From the NCBI RefSeq assembly GCF_041224595.1, contig NZ_JBGFGN010000116.1, forward strand, positions 51,978 to 115,977: 64,000 bases of DNA. Reading direction: 5' to 3'. This stretch comes from Donghicola sp041224595 (lineage in GTDB: Bacteria > Pseudomonadota > Alphaproteobacteria > Rhodobacterales > Rhodobacteraceae). The notes beneath the pieces were generated by a model. That model worked only from the letters and a program-made list of their open reading frames with translations, was not told the DNA's origin and searched no databases. Positions 51,389 to 61,224 of the stretch are shown here, piece by piece (within the stretch, counting starts at the first letter, position 1; the number at the start of each line of letters is the position of its first letter). The position numbers were made by a program, and so were the translations under genes.

Positions 51389-54300
51389 TTGTCGCTCGCC
51401 ACGTATGTTGATTACCCGATTGATATTGAAACCATTGCAGATCGCACAAACGCTCCGGACGGACTTTTGCTGACAGGCACCGCTCTGGATAACCTGCTCA
51501 TTCTGGTCCTAGAGGATCAGGGGCTCAATGCCCGTGTGAACACCGCAGAAATTCAAACCGCAGTCACTGAAATGGCGAAACTGAACGCCATTATTGTGAA
51601 TGCTCTACATGAAACGGGTCTTGCGGCGGATGGCGATATCTCGACCCCCGATATGTTCGCGTTGTCCGATCACATAGCAGCAAATTACAGCGCTGTGTGG
51701 ATTGACGCACACGGGGATGACGAAAACGGCACCGAAACCGGTTTTCATCTTGTCCAGAATGACGGGGCGACGACCATCATGTTTGGCGAAAACATGGTGA
51801 ACACTGTTCTTGATGGGCTGTACCACTTGGGTTTCGGGACCTCTGGGAACAACCTGATCAACGAGGACGGAAACCGAAATGCTCAGGTAGATGATGCCGC
51901 GTTCTGGCTGAATGCCCTTCTGGCCAAGGACGTCGCTGACGGCGTGTTTGCCGCGGACACCCCATTGCCATCCCTTGCGACCACGGGCACCGGCCTTGAT
52001 GCCATTGTCGCAATGATCCTCACCGATGAACGGCTGAACCAGCGCCTGCCCTTGGACGACCTAAGAGGTGGCGCCGAAGCCGCCAATGCGATGAACGAGA
52101 TCATCATCGACGGTATCAAAGCGCTTGGTCTTGCGAATGACGGCAGTCTCTCGGCTTCCAATGTCATGGCCTTGTCCGACTGGATTGCCGAAAATCACTC
52201 TGATGCGTTCATAACGAGCCACGGAGACGACGAGAACGGCGTGGAAACAGGTTTCCATCTCGTCCAGAACGATGGGGCAAACACCCGCCTGTTTGGCGAG
52301 AACGGCGTGAACACCGTTGCCGACGGGATCTATCATCTGGTCTTCGGCTATACCCAAGGCCGCCTGATCAACGAAGACGGAAACAAGAACGCCAGTCTAG
52401 AGGATGTCGCGGATTGGTTGAACCGTCTGCTGGTCGACGACATGGAAACACTGGCCAACCCAGAGGTGTCCGAGGTTGTTGCCGGAACGACCGGCACAGG
52501 GCTGGACCGATTGGTGACCCTGATTGTTCAGGACGAGGGCCTGCGCCAGTCGATCTCTGACGCGGATCTGAACGACGGTGCCACGGCAGCCAATACCATG
52601 AACACCATCATCGTCGAGGGCATCGAAAGCCTTGGGCTTGGTTCGGATGGCACGCTGACATCCTCTGAAATTGTCGCCCTGTCCGACTGGATTGCCGAGA
52701 CCCACCGCGCCGCCTTTACTGCGGCCCATGGCGATGACGAAAACGACACAGAGACCGGCTTTCACTTGGTCCAGAATGATGGCGCGGTCACGCGCCTGTT
52801 CGGCGCGAACGCGGTCAATACGATTGCGGACGGGATCTACCATCTGGTCTTTGGCACCAGCGGCGACCGCCTGATCAACGAAGATGGCAACAGGAATGCC
52901 CGCATCGAAAGCGTGGCCTACTGGCTGAATGAACTGCTGTCCGAAGACCTGGCTGACTGGCAGAATGCAGCGGCAGAGACCCCTGTCTCGACAGGGTTGG
53001 ACCAGCTCGTTTCGATCATCGCCGAGGATGCGGAGTTGAACAACCGCCTGCCCTTGTCCGAAATATTGGACGGGATGGAAGCGGCGCAAGGCATGAATGC
53101 CATCATCATCGAGGCCATCAAGGAAACAGGCGTTGCTGCGAACGGCATCTTTTCTGCGGCGGACGTGCGCGAGGTGTCAGACTGGATCAACACCAACCGG
53201 CTTGCGGACTGGATCACCCTTCATGGCGATGACGAGGCCGGAGTGGAAACGGGCTTCCATCTGGTTCAGAACGACGGCGCGACCACGCGGCTCTTTGCTC
53301 AGAACGCAGTCAACACGGTCGCAGACGGGATCTATCATCTGGGCTTTGGCTATTCCGCCTGGAACCTGATCAACGAGGATGGCAACCGGAACGCCGGCCT
53401 CGACACCGTGGCGTCTTGGCTCAACGCACTGCTTGCAGACGATCTGGCGAGCGGCGCGCTGGTCGGCGCGGCAGACCCCTATGACATTGCGACCACCGGC
53501 ACCGGTTTGGATATTCTGGTCGAGAACGTCATGACAGACGAAGGTCTGGCCCATAAATTCTCGGTCTCGGAACTGGCCGAAGCGGCCAACGCCATGGATG
53601 GCCTGAACACCATCCTGTTGCAGGCCATCCGCGCGACGGGTGCTGCAAACAACGGAGAAATCAGCGACAACGACGTGCGCCTTATCAGCGACTGGATCGC
53701 TGAAAACGCGATCACCGAATGGGACGCTTTGATCGGCGAGGACAACACCGACAGCGACGGTTTCCTGAAACTGCGCTGGGAAGGCGGCACCTCGCTCGTG
53801 GGTGGGGCGCTGAGCCTTGATAACGTGGCACGCGGCCTTTATGCGCTGGGGCACGACATCCGCTGGGACACTTCGGTCTATGACGAAAACAATCGCTGGA
53901 CCACGCACGTGGGCACAGTTGCAGAGTCCTTGAACCTGCTGCTCGCCGATGATCTGGAAAACGGTAGCTTGATCAATACCGCGCTTCTGGCCGTCTCGCC
54001 CGCGACCTTTACCGACGCGCTCGTGCTGGAACTCGATAGCCCCGTCGAGATGGGCGAGGGCCAGTCGGCGACCCTGATTTCCCATACCGCCAGCCAAGAG
54101 CTGTCCGAAGGCGCGATCGCCATCACCTTTACCGCAGAGTCGATTGACGGTTGGACGCGCCGCACACTCGTGTCCAAGGACTATCGCGGCAACGAGGATG
54201 GCGGCCACCTGACCGTTTCCGTCATCGCAGGCAAGATTGAGGTGATCGCAGCGGCGGCAGACGAAACCTACAAGGTCTATTCCCCCGCAGGCATGTTCCG

Positions 54301-57300
54301 CGCGGACCAATCCACGGATCTTGTCGTGAACTTCGGTGCGGATGGCCTAGAGGTCTATATCGACGGGGAACTGGCCATTCAGGACAGCACGATCCAGATC
54401 GATTGGACCCTGAACGACAACCCGATCGCGATCGGAGAGTCGCGCCTTTGGGCATGGAATGACGGCCTGACCGATGGGAACCAGTTCGATGGCGTGATCG
54501 AGACTGTACAGCTCTATAACCGGAACCTAACCCAGCAAGAAGTCGCGGGGCTGGACACCGCCCTAGCGCAAACACCGCCCGAGGCCGAAACGCTGGGGGT
54601 CGAGGCCGTTCGACGGGCCGGAGACGGTCTGAATCTCGATGTTTATGACGTCAGTTCCAACTTCCAAACCGTTGACAGCCTGATCGCACTGGTCAAAGCC
54701 GAGGATGCGCCCTCGCATGTGGGTACCCTCACGGAGTTGTCCTATTCAGGCGCCAAGAACCAGCAATTGACGGATTTCTTGGGCGACGGCGGGGCGATTA
54801 CATCGGGCGATGGCGCGGCCGCGATGGACAAGATCGGGTTCCATGCCACGGGCTATGTCTGGCTTGATGGCGGGGAGCATACCTTTGCTGTGCGCTCTGA
54901 CGATGGCTTCTCTCTGTCCATCGGCGGAACCGAGATTTTGGCCTATGTTGCGCCGCGTTCGGCGGCCACCAGCAGCACGACCCAGACATTCGAGGCCGGC
55001 TTGTACGAAGTCGATCTCTATTACTACGATAACGGCGGCGCTCAGGTGCTCGAAGTCTCGCTGGACGGCGAAGTTCTGGACAGCTCCAGCCTCTATTCCA
55101 GCGTCGAAGCCTATGAGGCCGGATCGCCAATCACTGTGGACGGCCCCGTGCAAACCGGGACCGGACTGGACCAGATCATCGAGTGGATCGAATCCGATGA
55201 CGGTCTGGCCCGCCGCACGACTGCAGCCGAGCGGGCAGAAGCAATCGACGCCGTGAACGAAATGAACGCCATTATCATCGAGGCGATCAAGGCCACGGGC
55301 GCTGCGGATGGGGACGCGCTCACCACCGGCGAAGTGATGGACATCGCGACCTGGATCAACGCGAACCGCCTGACAGAATGGACCGCCTTTCACGGGGATG
55401 ACGAGGCCGGCGTCGAGACCGGGTTCCATCTGGTTCAGAACGACGGCGCATCGACTTATGCCTTTGGGCGGAATGCGATCAACACAATCGCGGACGGCAT
55501 CTACCATCTGGGCTTTGGCTATTCCTCGGGGAACCGACTGATCAACGAGGACGGTAACAACAATGCGCGGGTCGAAGAAGTCACCTATTGGCTCAATGAT
55601 CTGTTGGCCGATGATCTGGCAAACGGGACTCTGGCATCTTCGGTGGTCGCCGAAGTCAGTGCGACCACCGGCACCGGACTGGATGCCTTGGTCGAGATCG
55701 CAGCTGCCAGCCCTGAGTTGAATCGCAACATCGCCGAAAGCGAGTTGATCGATGGAACAGAGGCCATGAACACCATGAATGCCCTGATCATCGAAGGCAT
55801 TCAAGCCCTCGGTCTGTTCAATGACGGTCAGATCACGGCAGCCGAGGTCGCGGGTCTGTCAGACTGGATCCGTGCAGACGCCACGCGTCTTGCGACCTTT
55901 ATCGAGGCGCATGGCGACGACGAGGCCGCCGAGGAAACGGGCTTCCACCTGATCCAGAACGATGGATCGCGCGAACGGCTTTACGCTCAGAACGCAATCA
56001 ACACTGTTGCGGACGGGATTTACCACCTGCCCTTCGGGTACAACGCCTCTGGTCGCCTGATTAACGAGGACGGCAATGCGAATGCCTCTTTGAACAGTGT
56101 GGGCGAATGGCTGACCAATCTGCTGTCCGAAGATGCAGCGACGCTGGCCAATACGGCCGTATCTCCGGTGCTGACGGGCACCACGGGTACGGGACTGGAT
56201 CTGCTGGTTGGCGGGATCGGTACGGATTTGGGCCTGCAAGAGCGGATCACACTGGCCGAGATCAACGACGGTGCCGCCGCTGCCAACGGCATGAACCAGA
56301 TCATTGTCGAGAGCATTCAGGCGCTTGGCTATGCCAATGACGGCACACTCTTGGAAAGCGAAGTGCGCGGTTTGGCCGAGTACATCAAAGCCAATTATGT
56401 GAACGGCAATGACGGCATCTGGCTAACCCTGCACGGGGATGATGAAAACAACGAAGAGACCGGTTTCCATCTGGTGCAGAACGATGGGGCGCGCACACGT
56501 TTGTTCAACGAAAATCTGGTGAACACGGTCGCCGATGGCATCTATCATCTGGGCTTTGGCTACAATGCCTCGGGCCGGTTGATTAACGAAGATGGCAACA
56601 GCAACCAGACCATCGCCGATGTCACCGATTGGCTGAACACGCTGCTCGCCGATGACATGACCAATCTGATGAACGCGGACGTCACCGTGGTCAGCGGCAC
56701 AACAGGGACAGGGCTAGACCAATGGGTCGACCTGATCCCTGCGGACATCGGACTGAACCAGAAAATTTCGGTCACAGAGATCACCACAGGGGCGCAATAC
56801 GCTGATCAGATCAATGCGATGATCGTCGACGGCATTATGGCGACCGGAATTGCGCGCAACGGCAGCTTTAGCGCGGCGGACATCCGTGTTCTTTCGGACT
56901 ACATCGCCGAGACCTATTACGGCGGCAGCGCGACGTCGTCCTTTGCGATCGCCCATGGTGATGACGAAAGCGGGGTCGAAACCGGCTTTCATCTGGTCCA
57001 GAACGATGGGGCAACAGCCGAAATCTACGGCGAAAATCTGGTGAATACCGTTCTCGACGGGGTCTACCACTTGGGCTTTGGCTACAATACGTCCGGTCGC
57101 CTGATCAACGAGGATGGCAACAGCAACCAGAAGCTGACCGATGTGGCATACTGGCTCGAGGCGGCGCTGGAACAAGAGCTTCTGGATGGCTCTCTGGTGA
57201 CAGGCGACTCCGCCACCCCCTATGTCACAGGCTCGACCGGGACCGGTCTGGATGATCTGGTAGATCTGATCACCAACGATGATCAACTCCAGAACAAACT

Positions 57301-58822
57301 TGGGACAGATCAAATCGCCGATGCCGCGCGCGCAGCCGATGGGCTGAACGCGCTGCTCCTCGAGGCGATCATCGCGACCAACGCTGCCGACGATGGCGCC
57401 CTGACCACGGCAGATCTCAAGGAAATGTCGGCATATATTCAGGACAACCATAGCGCCACTTGGGCAGCCCTGAACGGAGACAGCAGTTCCGGTTTCACTC
57501 AGGCAATGGATGCTCAAACGGCCCTATATGGTGAACGCGCCGTACGCACAGTGATGGATGGCCTCTATAATCTGGGCTTTGGCTACAAATGGGACCGTGT
57601 TGTCACCGAAACGGGCGGCACCGACGAGCGTCTGTCTGATGTTGCTGTGTGGCTGTCGGATCTCTTGGCCACAGAGTTGTCGAATGGCAGTCTGGCTGGC
57701 CAAACCATCGACGCACAGAGTTTTGACGCCGATCCCCTCTTCTCTCGGACAGACCTGAGCATCGAGAACAAACAGGATGCCGAACTGCGCTACCTGTCGA
57801 ACAGCGGCGAAGGGTCGGTCGTCACGCGGTTTACTTTGGAAGATGACGCATCCGGCAAGCTCACTCTGTTCCAGCGGGGCGCTTGGGGTGACACGGACGG
57901 CTACTTCCGGCTCTATGTGCAGAACGGAGATCTGCGGCTCGAGGCAGGCCAGAACGGTCAATTGCTGAGCCTGAAGAGCGAGGGCGTCACGATTGAGACC
58001 GGCACCGACTACACGGCGGCAGTCAGCTACGACGGTGACAGCGTCAGCATCTATCTGAACGGCGCCGCTGTAGATGTCGAAGTCAATCCGGGCATTGATT
58101 TCGGCCAGATTGACGATGAGCTGATGCTGGGGGCCTCGTTCAGCATGGGCTCCGAAGGGCAGATCTGGCCTTGGAACGCATTCGAAGGAACGATCGAAGC
58201 CGTTTCGGTTTATGACACCGCCTTCAGCACCGCTGAAATGGCCTATCTGGACCAGTCCGGAACCTACGACCGCACGGTGACCGTTGATACCATCGCGCTT
58301 GCCGCAACTACGGCAGCGGACGGCGATGGCCTGAACGGTGCGCTCTTTGATGTGGACAGCACGTTGGGGTCCATCGCGGACTACCGCGAAACCATCGCAG
58401 GGACCGACGCCGCGCTCGAATTCGTTGCGGACGAGCTGCAATTCTCGTCACGCTCCTATGGCACGGTTCAGGAATTTGTCGAAAGCGGAGGCTCGTCCAT
58501 CAGCGGCGAAGGCACCGCCGTGGCAGAGACCTTTGGCCTGTCGATGGATGGTTTCATCTTCGTAGAGGCAGGCACCCACACCTTTGACGTCACCAGCGAT
58601 GACGGGTTCTCGATGACGATCGGGGGCACAGTGGTCGCTGAATACGCCGGTTTGCGGGGGTCCGACACCACCCATACCCAGATTGTGTTCAGCGAAAGTG
58701 GTTTCTACGCCATTGAACTCGACTATTTCGAAGATAGCGGCGGGCAGATCCTCGAAGTCGAAATGGACGGTGCTTTGCTCGACGAACAGCGGCTGTTCAC
58801 AGCCCTGCCCGACTTGGTCTAA
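51389..58822 (+). CDS. Giant repeat protein with two LamG-like and two PA14-like domains
   Basis: The 2,477-residue acidic protein has no signal peptide and no transmembrane segments. It is two successive modules. Each has five about 170-residue repeats, then a LamG-like jelly roll (about residues 868-1057 and 2110-2288), then a PA14-like domain (about 1071-1248 and 2295-2470). Each repeat has a helical half starting TGTGLD with an NDGxxxxxE EF-hand/dockerin-like loop, and a second half HGDDE-(x3-4)-ETGFHLVQNDG ... VNTVADGIYHLGFG ... LINEDGN. HGDDE occurs at residues 108, 278, 447, 612, 1335, 1508, 1682 and 1856. Start TTG 51389 with ACGGAG upstream. It is probably an exported adhesin or enzyme scaffold; no named family is recognised for the repeat. 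Confidence 0.85.
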   Translation: MSLATYVDYPIDIETIADRTNAPDGLLLTGTALDNLLILVLEDQGLNARVNTAEIQTAVTEMAKLNAIIVNALHETGLAADGDISTPDMFALSDHIAANYSAVWIDAHGDDENGTETGFHLVQNDGATTIMFGENMVNTVLDGLYHLGFGTSGNNLINEDGNRNAQVDDAAFWLNALLAKDVADGVFAADTPLPSLATTGTGLDAIVAMILTDERLNQRLPLDDLRGGAEAANAMNEIIIDGIKALGLANDGSLSASNVMALSDWIAENHSDAFITSHGDDENGVETGFHLVQNDGANTRLFGENGVNTVADGIYHLVFGYTQGRLINEDGNKNASLEDVADWLNRLLVDDMETLANPEVSEVVAGTTGTGLDRLVTLIVQDEGLRQSISDADLNDGATAANTMNTIIVEGIESLGLGSDGTLTSSEIVALSDWIAETHRAAFTAAHGDDENDTETGFHLVQNDGAVTRLFGANAVNTIADGIYHLVFGTSGDRLINEDGNRNARIESVAYWLNELLSEDLADWQNAAAETPVSTGLDQLVSIIAEDAELNNRLPLSEILDGMEAAQGMNAIIIEAIKETGVAANGIFSAADVREVSDWINTNRLADWITLHGDDEAGVETGFHLVQNDGATTRLFAQNAVNTVADGIYHLGFGYSAWNLINEDGNRNAGLDTVASWLNALLADDLASGALVGAADPYDIATTGTGLDILVENVMTDEGLAHKFSVSELAEAANAMDGLNTILLQAIRATGAANNGEISDNDVRLISDWIAENAITEWDALIGEDNTDSDGFLKLRWEGGTSLVGGALSLDNVARGLYALGHDIRWDTSVYDENNRWTTHVGTVAESLNLLLADDLENGSLINTALLAVSPATFTDALVLELDSPVEMGEGQSATLISHTASQELSEGAIAITFTAESIDGWTRRTLVSKDYRGNEDGGHLTVSVIAGKIEVIAAAADETYKVYSPAGMFRADQSTDLVVNFGADGLEVYIDGELAIQDSTIQIDWTLNDNPIAIGESRLWAWNDGLTDGNQFDGVIETVQLYNRNLTQQEVAGLDTALAQTPPEAETLGVEAVRRAGDGLNLDVYDVSSNFQTVDSLIALVKAEDAPSHVGTLTELSYSGAKNQQLTDFLGDGGAITSGDGAAAMDKIGFHATGYVWLDGGEHTFAVRSDDGFSLSIGGTEILAYVAPRSAATSSTTQTFEAGLYEVDLYYYDNGGAQVLEVSLDGEVLDSSSLYSSVEAYEAGSPITVDGPVQTGTGLDQIIEWIESDDGLARRTTAAERAEAIDAVNEMNAIIIEAIKATGAADGDALTTGEVMDIATWINANRLTEWTAFHGDDEAGVETGFHLVQNDGASTYAFGRNAINTIADGIYHLGFGYSSGNRLINEDGNNNARVEEVTYWLNDLLADDLANGTLASSVVAEVSATTGTGLDALVEIAAASPELNRNIAESELIDGTEAMNTMNALIIEGIQALGLFNDGQITAAEVAGLSDWIRADATRLATFIEAHGDDEAAEETGFHLIQNDGSRERLYAQNAINTVADGIYHLPFGYNASGRLINEDGNANASLNSVGEWLTNLLSEDAATLANTAVSPVLTGTTGTGLDLLVGGIGTDLGLQERITLAEINDGAAAANGMNQIIVESIQALGYANDGTLLESEVRGLAEYIKANYVNGNDGIWLTLHGDDENNEETGFHLVQNDGARTRLFNENLVNTVADGIYHLGFGYNASGRLINEDGNSNQTIADVTDWLNTLLADDMTNLMNADVTVVSGTTGTGLDQWVDLIPADIGLNQKISVTEITTGAQYADQINAMIVDGIMATGIARNGSFSAADIRVLSDYIAETYYGGSATSSFAIAHGDDESGVETGFHLVQNDGATAEIYGENLVNTVLDGVYHLGFGYNTSGRLINEDGNSNQKLTDVAYWLEAALEQELLDGSLVTGDSATPYVTGSTGTGLDDLVDLITNDDQLQNKLGTDQIADAARAADGLNALLLEAIIATNAADDGALTTADLKEMSAYIQDNHSATWAALNGDSSSGFTQAMDAQTALYGERAVRTVMDGLYNLGFGYKWDRVVTETGGTDERLSDVAVWLSDLLATELSNGSLAGQTIDAQSFDADPLFSRTDLSIENKQDAELRYLSNSGEGSVVTRFTLEDDASGKLTLFQRGAWGDTDGYFRLYVQNGDLRLEAGQNGQLLSLKSEGVTIETGTDYTAAVSYDGDSVSIYLNGAAVDVEVNPGIDFGQIDDELMLGASFSMGSEGQIWPWNAFEGTIEAVSVYDTAFSTAEMAYLDQSGTYDRTVTVDTIALAATTAADGDGLNGALFDVDSTLGSIADYRETIAGTDAALEFVADELQFSSRSYGTVQEFVESGGSSISGEGTAVAETFGLSMDGFIFVEAGTHTFDVTSDDGFSMTIGGTVVAEYAGLRGSDTTHTQIVFSESGFYAIELDYFEDSGGQILEVEMDGALLDEQRLFTALPDLV
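51470..55130 (+). repeat. Module 1 of giant protein
   Basis: Four canonical repeats (HGDDE at residues 108, 278, 447, 612; spacings 170, 169, 165) are followed by one degenerate repeat (IGEDNTDSDG near residue 782), a LamG-like domain and a PA14-like domain with HTFAVRSDDGFSLSIGG. Module edges are approximate. Confidence 0.75.
55150..58810 (+). repeat. Module 2 of giant protein
   Basis: Four canonical repeats (HGDDE at residues 1335, 1508, 1682, 1856; spacings 173, 174, 174), one degenerate repeat (NGDSSSGF near residue 2029), a LamG-like domain and a PA14-like domain with HTFDVTSDDGFSMTIGG. The order and lengths mirror module 1, offset by about 1,230 residues. Confidence 0.75.
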
Positions 58823-58832
58823 GGCCCATCAC

Positions 58833-58872
58833 GCGGCCCCGATATGCCTGCCGGCACAGGGGGCCGCGCGCG
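58833..58872 (+). terminator. Hairpin after the giant gene
   Basis: GCGGCCCC (58833-58840) pairs with GGGGCCGC (58860-58867), 11 bases after the stop codon. The following GCGCGTTTCT has only a short T-run, so termination strength is uncertain. Confidence 0.5.
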
Positions 58873-58972
58873 TTTCTAAACATTTAGCGGGCGCGGCCCC
58901 GCCGATATCCTCTCGCAGTCAGAGCGGTTTTCTGCATAGTTGCCGCATATTCTGACTGTGAAAGAGACCCCG

Positions 58973-60130
58973 ATGCCCCCTCCCCCCCATGACCTGCGAT
59001 TTGCGTGGCGCAGCCCGCAGGGGGTCATGGTGCATGGGCGCGGATCCTGGCCATCCATCACTGCGCTAGAGCACGCGGTCAGAGACGCCCGCCCGTTCTT
59101 GGTTGGGCCAGAGGAGGCCAGCATCGTCGCCGATACGTCGGATGCCTTGTTTTACACGCGGTCTGGCGGGACCACGGGGCCAGCCAAAACGATCCGACGC
59201 ACCCATGCCTCTTGGATTGCGAGCTTTGATGTGAACCAGAGCGTCCTTGGTCTGACAGGTGCAGACAAGTACGGCGTCCTTGGGGATATCGCCCATTCGC
59301 TCGCGCTATATGGCGTGCTCGAAGGGGCGCATCTGGGAACCGAGGTGCATAGCTTTTCGGGCCTGCGTCCGCGCGAACAAGCCAACGCCCTGCGAGACGC
59401 CGAGATCACGGTTCTATACACGACGCCGACACAGTTGCGGCTCCTCTGCAATACGGGCATCGACCTGCCATCTCTGCGCAACATCCTGTGCGGCGGCGGT
59501 CGTCTCGACGCGGCGCTTTTTGAACAGATCCAGTCGGCCTGCCCCAACGCGCAGCTTCGGGAATTTTACGGCGCTTCGGAAACCAGCTTTATTGCTTGGG
59601 GTGGGCGCGGCACGCCCCTAGGGTCGGTGGGGCAAGCCTATCCCCATGTCTCGATCCGCATTGATGCCCCGCAGGGCCAAACCGGAGAGATCTGGGTCAA
59701 AAGTCCCTATCTCTTTGACGGATACGCAAATGGCGGCTGCGATGAGACGCGCTGGTCAGATGGCTATCTGGCCGTCGGGGAAATCGGCCGTCTGGACGCT
59801 CGCGGACATTTGACTGTCTTGGGCCGCAAGAACCGGATGGTCACGATTGCCGACCAAAATGTCTTTCCCGAGGATATCGAGAGTTATCTGCTGGGTTGGT
59901 CGCAAGTTCGACACTGCGCCGTCATGCCCCGTGTGGATCCGGTGCGCGGGTCCGTACTGGTTGCTGTGATCCAGGGCGAAGGCACCGTAGATTTGCGAGA
60001 GGCGTGCCGCCAGCACTTTGGGCCCTTGGCATCGCCGCGAGCGTTTTATTGGCACGAGGATTTCCCTTTGACGGTTGCGGGAAAACCGGACCTGAGCGCC
60101 ATCGGCATCTGGCTAGAGGATCAGACATGA
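58973..60130 (+). CDS. Short AMP-binding acyl-CoA ligase
   Basis: The 385-residue protein has the adenylate-forming motifs YTRSGGTTGPAKTIRRTH (P-loop-like), LREFYGASETS (A5) and VGEIGRLDARGHLTVLGRKNRMVTIADQNVFPEDIES (A7-A8 and hinge). It lacks about 100 N-terminal residues of ordinary acyl-CoA ligases. It should activate a carboxylic acid for the thiolase encoded next, which overlaps it by 4 bases. Its nearness to biotin-transport genes suggests a pimelate-like substrate, but this is inference. Confidence 0.8.
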   Translation: MPPPPHDLRFAWRSPQGVMVHGRGSWPSITALEHAVRDARPFLVGPEEASIVADTSDALFYTRSGGTTGPAKTIRRTHASWIASFDVNQSVLGLTGADKYGVLGDIAHSLALYGVLEGAHLGTEVHSFSGLRPREQANALRDAEITVLYTTPTQLRLLCNTGIDLPSLRNILCGGGRLDAALFEQIQSACPNAQLREFYGASETSFIAWGGRGTPLGSVGQAYPHVSIRIDAPQGQTGEIWVKSPYLFDGYANGGCDETRWSDGYLAVGEIGRLDARGHLTVLGRKNRMVTIADQNVFPEDIESYLLGWSQVRHCAVMPRVDPVRGSVLVAVIQGEGTVDLREACRQHFGPLASPRAFYWHEDFPLTVAGKPDLSAIGIWLEDQT

Positions 60131-61224
60131 CAGCGCACATCATCGCGGCCAAACGCAGCCCCGTCGCGCCCCGAGGCGGCGCACTCTCGCGGCTCACTGT
60201 GCACGAGCTTGGCGCTCCGGTGCTACTGGCAGCCTTGGCGGACGCCGGGCTCTCACCAGAAATGGTGGATGAAGTGATCGTCGGAAATGCCTTGGGGGCA
60301 GGCGGCAATCCGGCGCGGATGATCGCGCTCGCGGCGGGCTTGCCAGAGCGCGTGGCGGGTCTGAGCATCGACCGGCAATGCTGCGGCGGGCTCGATGCGC
60401 TGATTCTGGGGGCCGCGCTGATCGCGTCAGGTCAGGCACAGGTCGCGATCGCAGGGGGCGCGGAGTCCTATTCCCGCAGGCCCATAAGGCTGCGCACAGA
60501 TCCGGATGGGGGGGATCCCGTTGCCTATGATCGCCCGCCGTTTGTTCCGTTTGCCGACCGCGATCCCGAGATGGACGCCGCCGCCGACACACTGGCCCAA
60601 GAGACCGGGATCACCCAAGGCGAACAGGACGCATGGGCCGTCCGCAGCCACGCCCGCGCCTTGGCCGCCGATCATTCCGCAGAGATATTGCCGCTCAACG
60701 GACTGGACCGGGATGCCTTCGCCAGAAATCTACGGCCAGCGCTGGCCGCCCGCGCCCCGCGTCTGTGCGGCACGATCAGCGCGGCAAATGCAGCTGTCGC
60801 CGCAGATGGCGCAGCGTTTGTGGTCATGGTGTCCGATGCGATCGCCCAAGGACTGCCGGATGCAGGTATGGTGTACCGCGCCGGCGCAACTTTGGGGGAC
60901 CGGCCCGACATGCCCGGTACGGCCCCAATCGCGGCAATCCGGAACGTCCTGCATCAGGCGGATGTCCCAGCGGGCGCGCTACACACAGCAGAGATCATGG
61001 AAGCCTACGCCATTCAGGCGTTGGCGTGCATTCGCGGCGCGGGCATCGACCCCGAGATCGTGAACCGCGGCGGCGGCGCATTGGCCCGCGGTCATCCAAT
61101 TGGTGCGTCAGGGGCGATCAATGCTGTGCGGCTCTTTCACGAATTGCGGAACACCGGCGGGACAGGGATTGCCGCGATTGCAGCGGCCGGTGGTCTGGGA
61201 ACCGCCGTCCTTATGTCTCGGTAA
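60127..61224 (+). CDS. Thiolase-family acyltransferase with altered active site
   Basis: The 365-residue protein has thiolase landmarks: nucleophile Cys in DRQCCGGLDALI (about residue 86), EAYAIQAL, and NRGGGALARGHPIGASGA with the catalytic His. The second catalytic Cys, normally in a CxGxGxG motif near the C-terminus, is missing: the region reads IAAAGGLGTAV. It may therefore catalyse decarboxylative or hydrolytic chemistry, or act differently from degradative thiolases. It is translationally coupled to the acyl-CoA ligase and converges on the nitroreductase gene, overlapping by 14 bases. Confidence 0.82.
   Translation: MTAHIIAAKRSPVAPRGGALSRLTVHELGAPVLLAALADAGLSPEMVDEVIVGNALGAGGNPARMIALAAGLPERVAGLSIDRQCCGGLDALILGAALIASGQAQVAIAGGAESYSRRPIRLRTDPDGGDPVAYDRPPFVPFADRDPEMDAAADTLAQETGITQGEQDAWAVRSHARALAADHSAEILPLNGLDRDAFARNLRPALAARAPRLCGTISAANAAVAADGAAFVVMVSDAIAQGLPDAGMVYRAGATLGDRPDMPGTAPIAAIRNVLHQADVPAGALHTAEIMEAYAIQALACIRGAGIDPEIVNRGGGALARGHPIGASGAINAVRLFHELRNTGGTGIAAIAAAGGLGTAVLMSR

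Noticed and set aside
51470..58810. Repeats in the giant gene as a CRISPR array or DNA-level satellite
   Set aside because: The repeats are about 510 bases long, in frame, and conserved as protein with many synonymous differences.
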